From positions 186,001 to 250,000 of the forward strand of contig NZ_JAPMLM010000069.1 of the NCBI RefSeq assembly GCF_026410195.1: a DNA stretch of 64,000 bases, in the 5' to 3' direction. Positions 51,840-60,221 of this stretch are shown here, piece by piece. The notes beneath the pieces are model-generated. The model did not search any database and was not told the origin of the DNA. It worked only from the letters and a program-made list of their open reading frames with translations. The stretch's first letter is position 1, and each line of letters opens with the position of its first letter. The position numbers and the translations under genes were made by a program. The stretch is from Xanthomarina sp. F2636L (lineage in GTDB: Bacteria > Bacteroidota > Bacteroidia > Flavobacteriales > Flavobacteriaceae).

Positions 51840-52478
51840 ATGGCAAAAAGATCAGCACCAGAAGTTAATGCCGGCTCTATGGCTGACATTGCTTTCTTAC
51901 TCCTTATATTTTTCTTGGTTACTACAACCATCGAGACAGATTCTGGTTTGAACAGAAAGTTGCCTCCAATTGATGATACGGAACAAGAAGACGTAATTAT
52001 TAAAGAGAAAAACATTTTTCAACTGAATGTGAATAAGAACAACCAATTGTTCTTAAAAACAGGTGGAGAAGAAAAGATTATCAAGATTAAAGACTTACGT
52101 AAAGCTGCTGTTGCCTTTTTAGACAATGGTGGAGGAACAGGTCTAGACGCATGTAAGCGTTGTCAAGGAAGTAAAAATCCTAGATCTTCAGATAATTTTG
52201 ATAAAGCCATTATTTCGTTACAAAATGATAGAGCCACTAAATACGACACATATATAGCGGTTCAAAACGAGATTATTGCAGCTTATAACGAGTTAAGAAA
52301 TAGAGAGTTTGAAAGAAGTTTTCCTAATTTAGGAATGAGCTTTGTTGAAGCAGATAAACGTTATGCAGACCCTAGAACTTCTTCAGCAGAAAAAGCAAAT
52401 TTAAAAGAAAAATTAGAAGAGATTAAAATTTTAATTCCGCAAAAATTCTCTGAAGCAGAACCTAAAAAGTCTAATTAG
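51840..52478 (+). CDS. exbD: ExbD-like protein 1
   Basis: 212 aa, with short cytoplasmic start PEVNAGSMADIAFLLLIFF, one membrane helix with the conserved Asp (ADIAFLLLIFFLV), and a periplasmic domain that is longer than usual (about 175 residues) with a charged helical insertion containing CKRCQG. It pairs with the second ExbD, 13 bp downstream. Confidence 0.92.
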   Translation: MAKRSAPEVNAGSMADIAFLLLIFFLVTTTIETDSGLNRKLPPIDDTEQEDVIIKEKNIFQLNVNKNNQLFLKTGGEEKIIKIKDLRKAAVAFLDNGGGTGLDACKRCQGSKNPRSSDNFDKAIISLQNDRATKYDTYIAVQNEIIAAYNELRNREFERSFPNLGMSFVEADKRYADPRTSSAEKANLKEKLEEIKILIPQKFSEAEPKKSN

Positions 52479-52491
52479 ATAAACAAAAAAT

Positions 52492-52977
52492 ATGTCTAAA
52501 TTTAAAAAGAAAAAGGGAGGCGAAATGCCAGCAGTAAATACAGCGTCTTTACCAGATATTGTATTTATGTTATTATTCTTTTTCATGGTGGCAACTGTTA
52601 TGAGACAGAACACACTAATGATTGATAATAACTTACCATTTGCAGATCAGGTTGAGAAACTAGATAAGAAAGATTTAGTAATGTATATTTATGCAGGGAA
52701 ACCTAGTAGTAACTATAAATCAACCTATGGTACAGAAGCAAGAATTCAATTAAACGATAAATTTGCTGAAGTATCCGAAATACCTGCTTTTATTGCTGCA
52801 GAACGCGCTTCTAAAAGAGAAGAATTAATTCCGTTTTTAACCACTGCTTTAAAAGTAGATAGTGATGCTAATATGGGATTAGTTACAGATATCAAACAAG
52901 AATTACGAAAAGTAAATGCACTTAAAATTAATTATACAACCAAGAAAGGTAATGCCTTACAAGCGTTGAAGCAATAA
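52492..52977 (+). CDS. exbD: ExbD-like protein 2
   Basis: 161 aa. Basic start (MSKFKKKKGGEMPAVN), then a helix with the essential Asp (LPDIVFMLLFFFMVATVM) and a periplasmic domain ending in a Lys/Gln-rich tail. Two unlike ExbD proteins in tandem are usual in this group and may form a heteromeric complex with ExbB. Confidence 0.92.
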   Translation: MSKFKKKKGGEMPAVNTASLPDIVFMLLFFFMVATVMRQNTLMIDNNLPFADQVEKLDKKDLVMYIYAGKPSSNYKSTYGTEARIQLNDKFAEVSEIPAFIAAERASKREELIPFLTTALKVDSDANMGLVTDIKQELRKVNALKINYTTKKGNALQALKQ

Positions 52978-53069
52978 TTAAACTCTTAATTTTATATTAT
53001 TTAAAGGCGTTTTGAGCAATCATTACGCCTTTTGTTTTATATTTAATCTTGTAATTTTTATACTTTAAA

Positions 53070-53774
53070 ATGAAGCTGATATTAGCCTTTTTAATGGCCT
53101 TTTGTTGTACCGCTACAGTTTATTCCCAAGAGGTTGTTGTAGATAGCACACAAGTGGTGGATACTAAATATAAAGAAGATCAATTTTACTTGGCTATAAC
53201 CTACAACCTACTTGCCAATAAACCAGATAACGTAAAACAAACGGGATTCTCTAGTGGCTTTCATTTTGGGTATATAAGAGATTTCCCCTTAAACGAAAGA
53301 CGAAATTTCGGTATTGGCTTAGGCTTGGGGGCTTCTATAAACTCCTATAATCACAATATTTTTGTATTTGAAAACGAAGCAGGAAATATAGAATATACCA
53401 ACTTAAGCGATGCAGACATTAGCTATTCAAAAAACAAATTCTCAACCTATCTTCTAGAATTGCCATTTGAAATTAGATGGCGAACATCGACTGCCACAGA
53501 ATATAGATTCTGGCGTGTATATCCAGGTTTTAAAGTGGGCTATTTACTAGCGAGTGCAACCAAGTATAAAGGAGAGCTTGGAACCATTAAAAATAGCAAT
53601 ATTAAAGACTTTAACAAGTTCCAATACGGTCTTACCTTAAGTACAGGTTATAACACTTGGAATTTTCATATTTACTATTCTTTAAACTCTATTTTAAGTA
53701 AAGATGCCACATTAGGTCCTGATACTATAGATATGTCTGCCGTTAAATTTGGACTTATCTTCTACATTTTATAA
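53070..53774 (+). CDS. porT: PorT-family outer-membrane barrel protein
   Basis: 234 aa; signal peptide ends VYSQ. The barrel-type sequence (FYLAITYNLLANKPDNVKQT, GFHFGYIRDFPLNERRNFGI, LELPFEIRWRTS) ends in the aromatic/hydrophobic LIFYIL. It resembles the PorT proteins needed for T9SS function, and the two T9SS cargo proteins in this window need such a system. It sits 92 bp after exbD and overlaps the next, convergent gene by 6 bp. Confidence 0.82.
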   Translation: MKLILAFLMAFCCTATVYSQEVVVDSTQVVDTKYKEDQFYLAITYNLLANKPDNVKQTGFSSGFHFGYIRDFPLNERRNFGIGLGLGASINSYNHNIFVFENEAGNIEYTNLSDADISYSKNKFSTYLLELPFEIRWRTSTATEYRFWRVYPGFKVGYLLASATKYKGELGTIKNSNIKDFNKFQYGLTLSTGYNTWNFHIYYSLNSILSKDATLGPDTIDMSAVKFGLIFYIL

Positions 53775-54374
53775 CCAGTAGTTTACCAAAATAAGTTGAG
53801 GTATTAACCCTATAAAAAATCCAATAAGTAATTCGATACTGGTATGTGCCTTTAAGTGAAGTCTAGACGTAGCAATAGCTCCAATTAGAATAAACATAAG
53901 CGCCAAAGTACCGTTGATATTGATGCTAAAATGGATACTTAAAGCAATATAAAACATGGTAACACCAGCAATTCCAATCATGTGAATGCTTGCCTTAAAT
54001 TTTAAAATGGCTAGAATAAAACAAGCCAAAGTAGAAATTAAGATCCCTATAAAAAAGTAGTATAATTCAATAATTTCCGTTGGAGGCAACACGCGAGATA
54101 TGACTAAAACAATAATACAACCATTTAAAAACAAAGGGAGTAATCGTTCCTGTGTGCTATTTAAATAAATGGTTTGTACACGTCCAATACTTTTTAATAA
54201 ATAATAAAGTAGAATAGGAAGTAAAATAGTTAAGATAAATAGGGAGATAACCTTCGCTCGTATAATTTCTATAGGAATAAACCTAGGCGATTTAGAAAAG
54301 TAAAAAACCACCCCCAACATGGGCATGAGAATGGGATGAAATATAAACGAAATACTTTTTAAAATTTGATTCAA
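53769..54374 (-). CDS. PAP2-like integral membrane protein
   Basis: 201 aa with about six membrane helices. The C-terminal segment SRLHLKAHTSIELLIGFFIG resembles the second and third parts of the PAP2 phosphatase signature (SR..H and a later H), but the first KxxxxxxRP part is not clear. It may be a phosphatase-fold membrane protein without confirmed activity. Convergent with porT. Confidence 0.72.
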   Translation of the reverse strand: MNQILKSISFIFHPILMPMLGVVFYFSKSPRFIPIEIIRAKVISLFILTILLPILLYYLLKSIGRVQTIYLNSTQERLLPLFLNGCIIVLVISRVLPPTEIIELYYFFIGILISTLACFILAILKFKASIHMIGIAGVTMFYIALSIHFSININGTLALMFILIGAIATSRLHLKAHTSIELLIGFFIGLIPQLILVNYWL

Positions 54375-54417
54375 ATTTTTGTTTAAAATTAAGAAATTAA
54401 TTGATTTCCATACATAA

Positions 54418-54434
54418 TTACGGAAAAACCGTAA
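54418..54434. promoter_or_regulatory. Inverted repeat upstream of the broken lipoprotein gene
   Basis: TTACGG AAAAA CCGTAA, a perfect 6-bp inverted repeat with a 5-bp spacer; a possible regulator site. Confidence 0.4.
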
Positions 54435-54468
54435 TAGAAAGTGTGTATTTCATCGAAAAGCCCAAAAT

Positions 54469-54515
54469 ATACCTATTACTGCGTATATATTTTTTGAATT
54501 ATTTTTATAGGTTTA
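54469..54515 (+). promoter_or_regulatory. Degenerate copy of the 18-bp palindrome with a -10
   Basis: ATACCTATTACTGCGTAT (54469-54486) matches the palindrome at 38059 and 38399 in 15 of 18 positions. It lies 21 bp ahead of TAGGTTTA (54508-54515), a one-mismatch -10; the gap at units A and B is 22 bp. The broken lipoprotein gene may have been a target of the same regulator. Confidence 0.4.
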
Positions 54516-54547
54516 TTGAATATTAATCAATAATGATTTTATTGTTT

Positions 54548-56483
54548 ATGAAAAAACAAATATTAACAGCCAAACAGCCAAACAGCCAAACAGCCAAACT
54601 TCAAATTATTTAAAATAATTTGTTTTCTTCTTCTAAATGTTTTGTTTTTTACGTGTCAGAAAGACGATTTTGAAAGAGTAGAACAAAACAATTCCAAAGA
54701 ATATCCAGACATCCATTCTCAAATTCTTAGTTTGGATGAAGTACAGCAAAACTCTAAGCTACAAAAGTCTTTAAACAAAATATCAAAGAATTTTGATATT
54801 AATAAAATAAAGACTAAAAACAAAACTTCTAACCCTAATTCAAACTCTGGTTCAAACTCTAGAATAGATGCTAACGATGGGTCTTTCTCAATACTAACAG
54901 AAGAAATTCTGTATGTCACTTCCAATGGAGGTGAAGCTTAGTCATTTAAAATTGAGACTCCTCTTTTGGCAGAAGCTACCTTTGAAAATTTTGTAATTAT
55001 TGACAATGTGGAAGATATTGAGTTTTATATATATTCTTATATCACTTTAGACATTAATGGAGTAATGAAACATTTTCTTATTTCTGTTTTACCTATAGAG
55101 GATGATTTGATTGATGTTATAGATTTTCAAGATTTTATGAATGCAAAAATGCATTTAATAAATGGTTGTTTGTATAATATACCAGATGATGGTGGTGCTA
55201 TCCAAACTATTTGGTGCTTAGGTAGTAATGGAGGGGGCACAGGGACTACTAGTGGTGGAGCATCTACATCTGGAGGAGATGGATGGGTTTATACTGATAT
55301 TGATGGAGATGGTGACTGTATTAGACAAAAAATATTTCTTAATACATCTGGTCAATACATTCTTGTAACAGAATATAATGTTCCATGTCCTCCAGGTATG
55401 GGTGATACTCCAGATGATGGAACAAATGGCTCAACCGACCCTTCAGACGAGAATGATGGTAATTGGGACGATTGGGATTTAGATGATGGTCATTTTCCAT
55501 ACAATGGCAATTTAGGTGGAACAGGCGCAGGAGGCAGTGGCACACCTTCTAATGGTGAGCCAGCTGTTGGAGCCTTGCCTTCAATAGACCAAAATGAAAT
55601 TACAAAAACACCGAAAGAAGAAGTGTTAGAATGTTTAAATGAGGTTGTCCTAACACCTGAACAACTAGAATGGCTTAACAACGCAGATAATGAATCGACT
55701 ATTAATAAAATGGCAAGCATGATTGAAAATATTGGTTGTGAAACCATGATAAACATAATTCTCGATTATATAAATGAATCTCCACCAATTTCAGAAGATT
55801 TTAGAGACCATACAGAAGAAATATTAAACTGTATTGAATTGCAAAATCTACTTGATAACCCGTTTTTTACTGGTGCTATTTCTGCTTTAACAAGCGATGT
55901 GGATGATAGTGATCAAGAAAATGAAAAAGGATATGATATGTATAATAATAATGGAAGTGTTAGTATTACACCTGTACCGTTTGATAAAACAGGACCAACT
56001 TATACAGGTTATACATTAAACAGTAATTCTTTTGGAGGTATCCATATGCATCAAAAAAATGGATTATTTCCAATGTTTTCACCAGAGGATATTGTTAACT
56101 TGTATAATTTTTATCAAATTTATAACCGTTATAATTACCACCAACATCAAGTGGTACATGTATTAGTAACACCTCAAGAAGTTTATGCTTTAAAAATTAA
56201 TGATCTAAGTCAATTAGGAGTTTTTGTAACACAGCTTGATGATGAAACCACTAGTGATGAAATTGCACTAAAAATTCAAGATTATATGTATAAAGGATAT
56301 AATCAACACACTGGAGAAATTCAAAATGCTACAAAGCATCAAAAAAAGTTTTTGGAATTCTCAACACAAGATTATCCATCAGGAGTTTCACTTTATCAAT
56401 TAAATTTTGATAGTACGTGGTCATGGACTAAAAAAACGTATGATGGTCCTCACAATCCACTAATAGACGAAAACTGCAACTAA
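54548..56483 (+). pseudogene. Broken lipoprotein gene (8-bp repeat frameshift and in-frame TAG)
   Basis: The ATG at 54548 (MKKQILTAKQPN) runs into an 8-bp tandem repeat and stops at LQII. One frame over, starting at 54600, the sequence reads as a lipoprotein signal (FKLFKIICFLLLNVLFFTC) and continues for 113 codons to TAG at 54939. After that stop the same frame stays open to 56483 (SFKIETPLLAEATFENFVII onward). One extra 8-bp unit, or two fewer, would join ATG and signal in frame. The full product would be a lipoprotein of about 640 aa with a Ser-rich linker, a Gly/Asp-rich region (about 54-55.5 kb) and a C-terminal domain with GIHMHQKNGLFPMFSPEDI. Function unknown. Fragments could also start from TTG at 54642 or 54966. 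Confidence 0.8.
54566..54599 (+). repeat. Octanucleotide tandem repeat
   Basis: ACAGCCAA in 4.25 perfect tandem copies, inside the 5' end of the lipoprotein reading frame. Because 8 is not a multiple of 3, copy-number change switches the frame, as in phase-variable contingency loci. Confidence 0.9.
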
Positions 56484-56497
56484 AAAACAAAAAACTT

Positions 56498-57082
56498 ATG
56501 AAACATATATTTATATTATTTTCAATTATTTCATGTTTATCATGTAAGGCTCAATCCCCATTATTTATGGCAGACCCAGAGTTGCCTGCTGGCACCTATT
56601 ATAAAGACATGAACAACGACATGGATAAGTTTGTAGGTACTTGGAAATGGGATAATGGAAATTCTTCTTGGACAATTACGTTAGAGAAAGTAGAGTATTT
56701 CCTTATTGGAGGTTACTATCGAGATATACTTATAGGAGAGTATCAATACATTGAAAATGGAGATTTAATAATAAATACTTTACCTTTATTAAACGACTCG
56801 AGTGTCCAAGGTTTTGAACATTATATAGCAGGAAGTCTTATTCTACATAAATTTCACCCCTTACCCTGTGAGGATTGTACAACAGATGAGCGTAGAGTAC
56901 AACTGTTTTTTAATGATCCACAGAAGAGTTATCAAAGTGGGCGATTGTGGTTGCGACATAGAATAATAAGTGGCGTAGAACAGTTGGACGCTAGACTATA
57001 TGGAGAAATAAAAAGTGTGGATACTGGAGCTTTTGGTGATGGAACTGTACCCAATGGAGAATACACGTTAATAAAGCAATAG
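56498..57082 (+). CDS. DUF6705-like lipoprotein, copy 1
   Basis: 194 aa; lipobox CLSC (Cys near 16) then KAQ. The mature part carries the family pattern TYYKDMNNDMDKFVGTWKW and a beta-rich body, then LWLRHR ... GEYTLIKQ. It is 14 bp after the broken lipoprotein gene. It is the most divergent of the three tandem copies; function unknown. Confidence 0.8.
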   Translation: MKHIFILFSIISCLSCKAQSPLFMADPELPAGTYYKDMNNDMDKFVGTWKWDNGNSSWTITLEKVEYFLIGGYYRDILIGEYQYIENGDLIINTLPLLNDSSVQGFEHYIAGSLILHKFHPLPCEDCTTDERRVQLFFNDPQKSYQSGRLWLRHRIISGVEQLDARLYGEIKSVDTGAFGDGTVPNGEYTLIKQ

Positions 57083-57117
57083 TTTGAGTGCTAATTTGTA
57101 ATATTTTTAAAATTATT

Positions 57118-57173
57118 TTGAAACAATTATTTATAACATACATTATTTTTTTAGTTGTTTTAAGCTGCAAAGC
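57118..57173 (+). repeat. 56-bp direct repeat, first copy
   Basis: The first 56 bases of copy 2 are identical to 57769-57824 of copy 3, including the TTG start and signal peptide. Confidence 0.9.
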
Positions 57174-57762
57174 TCAATCAATAACACCCTTATATCCTGT
57201 TACAAGTAATCAAACAAACGAAACCATTACAAATAGATATTATAAAGATGTAGATAACGATTATAATCCATATGTTGGTATTTGGAAATGGGAAAGTGGG
57301 AGTAATTCTTTAACAATCATTTTTAATAAATTTGAACATTACCTTTCAGGGAGTGGTGATTACTTTGATTTTCTTTTAGGCGAATACAAGTACATAGAGA
57401 ATAGTGTTGAATTGGTCAATACATGTCCATTAATTGAGCCAATAGGAATTCCTAATATAATCAATCAAGAAGACCCCTTAAATAATAATATAACATCAAT
57501 TGTAATAACGACAATAGATAGAGGGTTTCCACCATGTCCAGAATGTGATCCAAATACACGTTTTATAATTTTAAGTATCTCAGATCCAACAAAACCAGGA
57601 TTATGGGGTGAAATTAAAATGGCACGATTTGTAGAAGGTGGTGTAGAAAAAATTAGAGCGAAAATTAATATGAAGTTTAATGAAAATGCAAGTATTGATT
57701 ATTCTGGACCAGATACTATAACTATTCCAGAAGGTATTTATACATTTATAAAACAGAATTAA
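57118..57762 (+). CDS. DUF6705-like lipoprotein, copy 2
   Basis: 214 aa if it starts at TTG 57118 (LKQLFITYIIF), which aligns exactly with copy 3; an in-frame ATG at 57088 would add 10 residues. Lipobox VVLSC then KAQ. It shares with copy 3 the YYKDVDNDYNPYVGIWKWES core, the PPCPECD.NTRFI segment and an almost identical C-terminal third. Probably co-expressed with its neighbours. Confidence 0.8.
   Translation: MKQLFITYIIFLVVLSCKAQSITPLYPVTSNQTNETITNRYYKDVDNDYNPYVGIWKWESGSNSLTIIFNKFEHYLSGSGDYFDFLLGEYKYIENSVELVNTCPLIEPIGIPNIINQEDPLNNNITSIVITTIDRGFPPCPECDPNTRFIILSISDPTKPGLWGEIKMARFVEGGVEKIRAKINMKFNENASIDYSGPDTITIPEGIYTFIKQN
57617..57731 (+). repeat. 115-bp near-identical repeat, first copy
   Basis: Nearly identical to 58261-58375; only one or two bases differ, while the middle of the two genes has diverged. 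This suggests recent gene conversion at both ends. Confidence 0.85.
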
Positions 57763-57768
57763 TATTTT

Positions 57769-58407
57769 TTGAAACAATTATTTATAACATACATTATTTT
57801 TTTAGTTGTTTTAAGCTGCAAAGCACAAAACATTGTACCAATTTTTAACGATACTGGCATCGATCTTCCAGAGAATGATGCCTATTTAAAAGACATTGAT
57901 AACGATTACAATCCTTATGTTGGGATTTGGAAATGGGAGAGTGGGAATAATTCTTTAACTATTATTTTCAATAAAATCATACAGAATGATAATGGAAACG
58001 GTGATTTTGCAGATTTATTGGTAGGCGAATATCAATATATAGAAAACGGTGTAGAATTGGTTAATACATTCCCATTAATGGAACCAATAGGTATTCCAAT
58101 AATAATTAACCCTGATAATGGATTGGATAACAGCATAGTTTCATCATATATAACGATTGTCAATCGAGGATTACCACCATGTCCTGAATGCGCGTCAAAT
58201 ACACGTTTTATTGTTTTATCACTTTTAGATCCAACAAAACTAGGATTATGGGGTGAAATTAAAATGGCTCGATTTGTAGAAGGTGGTGTAGAAAAAATTA
58301 GAGCGAAAATTAATATGAAGTTTAATGAAAATGCAAGTATTGATTATTCTGGACCAGATACTATAACTATTCCAGACGGGATTTATACATTTATAAAACA
58401 GAATTAA
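57769..58407 (+). CDS. DUF6705-like lipoprotein, copy 3
   Basis: 212 aa from TTG at 57769 (KQLFITYIIFLVVLSC), 6 bp after copy 2. Lipobox Cys near residue 17. Same domain layout as copy 2, with a diverged central part (NKIIQNDNGNGDFADLLVGE). A TTG start shared by both copies supports it as the true initiation codon. Confidence 0.8.
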   Translation: MKQLFITYIIFLVVLSCKAQNIVPIFNDTGIDLPENDAYLKDIDNDYNPYVGIWKWESGNNSLTIIFNKIIQNDNGNGDFADLLVGEYQYIENGVELVNTFPLMEPIGIPIIINPDNGLDNSIVSSYITIVNRGLPPCPECASNTRFIVLSLLDPTKLGLWGEIKMARFVEGGVEKIRAKINMKFNENASIDYSGPDTITIPDGIYTFIKQN

Positions 58408-58418
58408 GAAAAATATTT

Positions 58419-58464
58419 TGCCACAAATACTAAATTAATATTCGTGTATTCGTGGCATTTTTTT
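58419..58464. terminator. Bidirectional intrinsic terminator
   Basis: TGCCACAAATAC / GTATTCGTGGCA followed by a T run, between the convergent lipoprotein array and rpoN. Confidence 0.8.
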
Positions 58465-58475
58465 AATCTAAACTA

Positions 58476-59933
58476 TTATATCTTTTTACGTAATCTAGCC
58501 ACAGGAATATCTAGTTGTTCTCTGTATTTAGCAACCGTTCTTCTAGCAATAGGGTATCCTTTTTCTTTTAATATTTTAGCTAAAGCATCATCTGTCATTG
58601 GTTTTCTTTTGTTCTCTTCTTCAATAACCGTTTCTAAGATTTTTTTTATTTCTCTAGTTGAAACTTCTTCGCCTTGGTCGTTAGTCATAGATTCTGAGAA
58701 GAATTCTTTTATCAACTTGGTGCCATAAGGCGTATCCACATATTTGCTATTAGCAACTCTGGAAACAGTAGAAACGTCCATCTCTATCTCGTCTGCAATA
58801 TCTTTTAAAATCATTGGTCGCAGTTTGCGCTCATCTCCGGTTAGAAAGTATTCTTTTTGGTAATGCATAATAGAACTCATGGTTACAAATAAGGTCTGCT
58901 GACGCTGTTTAATAGCATCAATAAACCATTTGGCAGCATCCAACTTTTGTTTGATAAACATCACAGCATCTTTTTGCGATTTCGATTTGTCCTTAGATTC
59001 TTTATAACCTTTAAGCATGTTGTTGTACTCTCTGGAGACATGTAATTCAGGCGCATTTCTTCCGTTTAGAGTCAATTCCAATTCGCCATCTACAATCTTA
59101 ATAGCAAAATCTGGAACCACATGTTCTACCATACGGTTATTTCCAGAATAGGAACCTCCTGGTTTCGGATTGAGGCGTTCTATTTCATCGATGGCATCCT
59201 TTAGTTGCTGCTCGGTAATATCGAATTTTTGAAGTAGTTTTTTATAATGTTTTTTGGTGAATTTCTCGAAAGCATTATCAATAATATCAATGGCCAATTC
59301 AACATCCGGATTTTTCTGTTTCCTATGTAATTGAATACTTAAACATTCTTGCAGATTGCGCGCACCAACACCAGCAGGATCTAATTGATGAACTATTTTA
59401 AGCACCTTTTTAATCTCTTCCTCTGTAGTATAAATGTTTTGGGTAAAAGCCAAATCGTCCATAATATCTGTTAACTCTCTACGGATATATCCACTTTCGT
59501 CAATGCTTCCTACTAAAAATTCAGCAATATCAAACTCGTCATCCGTTAATCTAAACGTATTCAGTTGATTGATTAAATGTTGCGTAAATGAAGTGCCAGC
59601 AGCATAAGGCAAGGTTTTTTCTTCATCGTCGCTACTGTAATTATTGGCTTGGGTTCTATAATCAGGAATATCATCGTCGCTTAAATAATCATCCACATTA
59701 ATATCGTCTGCATTTATAGATTCATTATCATCCTCGTATTCGTTGGTATTGTCAAAATCGTCATCAAAGTCATCCAATTGCTCTTTTCCACTTTCTAAGG
59801 CTGGATTTTCTTCCAACTCTTGTTTTAAGCGTTGTTCAAATGCTTGCGTAGGCAATTGTATCAGCTTCATCAATTGGATTTGTTGAGGCGATAACTTTTG
59901 TGATAATTTAAACTGTAAATATTGTTTAAGCAT
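58476..59933 (-). CDS. rpoN: RNA polymerase sigma-54 factor
   Basis: 485 aa. The N-terminal Q/L-rich activator-interacting region (LQFKLSQKLSPQQIQLMKLI) is followed by an acidic stretch (about residues 45-100), the core-binding domain (about 115-300), and the DNA-binding part with the helix-turn-helix (DIADEIEMDVSTVSRVAN) and RpoN box (RRTVAKYREQL near the C-terminus). It directs transcription at -24/-12 promoters with enhancer-binding activators. A terminator lies just upstream of its start. Confidence 0.96.
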   Translation of the reverse strand: MLKQYLQFKLSQKLSPQQIQLMKLIQLPTQAFEQRLKQELEENPALESGKEQLDDFDDDFDNTNEYEDDNESINADDINVDDYLSDDDIPDYRTQANNYSSDDEEKTLPYAAGTSFTQHLINQLNTFRLTDDEFDIAEFLVGSIDESGYIRRELTDIMDDLAFTQNIYTTEEEIKKVLKIVHQLDPAGVGARNLQECLSIQLHRKQKNPDVELAIDIIDNAFEKFTKKHYKKLLQKFDITEQQLKDAIDEIERLNPKPGGSYSGNNRMVEHVVPDFAIKIVDGELELTLNGRNAPELHVSREYNNMLKGYKESKDKSKSQKDAVMFIKQKLDAAKWFIDAIKQRQQTLFVTMSSIMHYQKEYFLTGDERKLRPMILKDIADEIEMDVSTVSRVANSKYVDTPYGTKLIKEFFSESMTNDQGEEVSTREIKKILETVIEEENKRKPMTDDALAKILKEKGYPIARRTVAKYREQLDIPVARLRKKI

Positions 59934-59960
59934 TATTATGATTTGGTTCTTTATAAAAAT

Positions 59961-60000
59961 AAAAAAAACAATCTATAATAAACATGTATATAGATTGTTT
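59961..60000 (-). terminator. Intrinsic terminator or attenuator ahead of rpoN
   Basis: Leftward: AAACAATCTATA / TATAGATTGTTT plus eight T. It fits the end of the asnS transcript but is only 27 bp before the rpoN ATG, so it could also attenuate rpoN. Confidence 0.65.
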
Positions 60001-60180
60001 TATGAAACATTTATAATGTTTATTTATAAATATAGAAGATACTGATTTTATAGATGTTTTATACAATAAATAAAAACAATTTATTTACACATGAAAATAT
60101 GGTGTTTACAACCTATAAGGTTTCAAAAGCTTTAAAGCTCCATAAATCTATAAAATATGAATCAATATCAGAATAAGATT

Positions 60181-60218
60181 TCTGCCAAAGTTTATCTTGA
60201 GCGAAGTCAAAAGGCAGG
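60181..60218. repeat. Inverted repeat containing a CTTCGCTCAAGA core
   Basis: CTGCC ... GGCAG arms flank a segment that reads GACTTCGCTCAAGATAAAC on the minus strand. Similar short elements are scattered in Bacteroidota genomes. It lies directly after the asnS stop codon. Confidence 0.4.
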
Positions 60219-60221
60219 AAT

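Noticed and set aside
54566-54599. Tandem repeats as a CRISPR array
   Set aside because: Eight-base units without spacers; no cas genes in the window.
59934-60221. Extra gene between rpoN and asnS
   Set aside because: Only a terminator hairpin and a short inverted repeat are visible; no credible frame.
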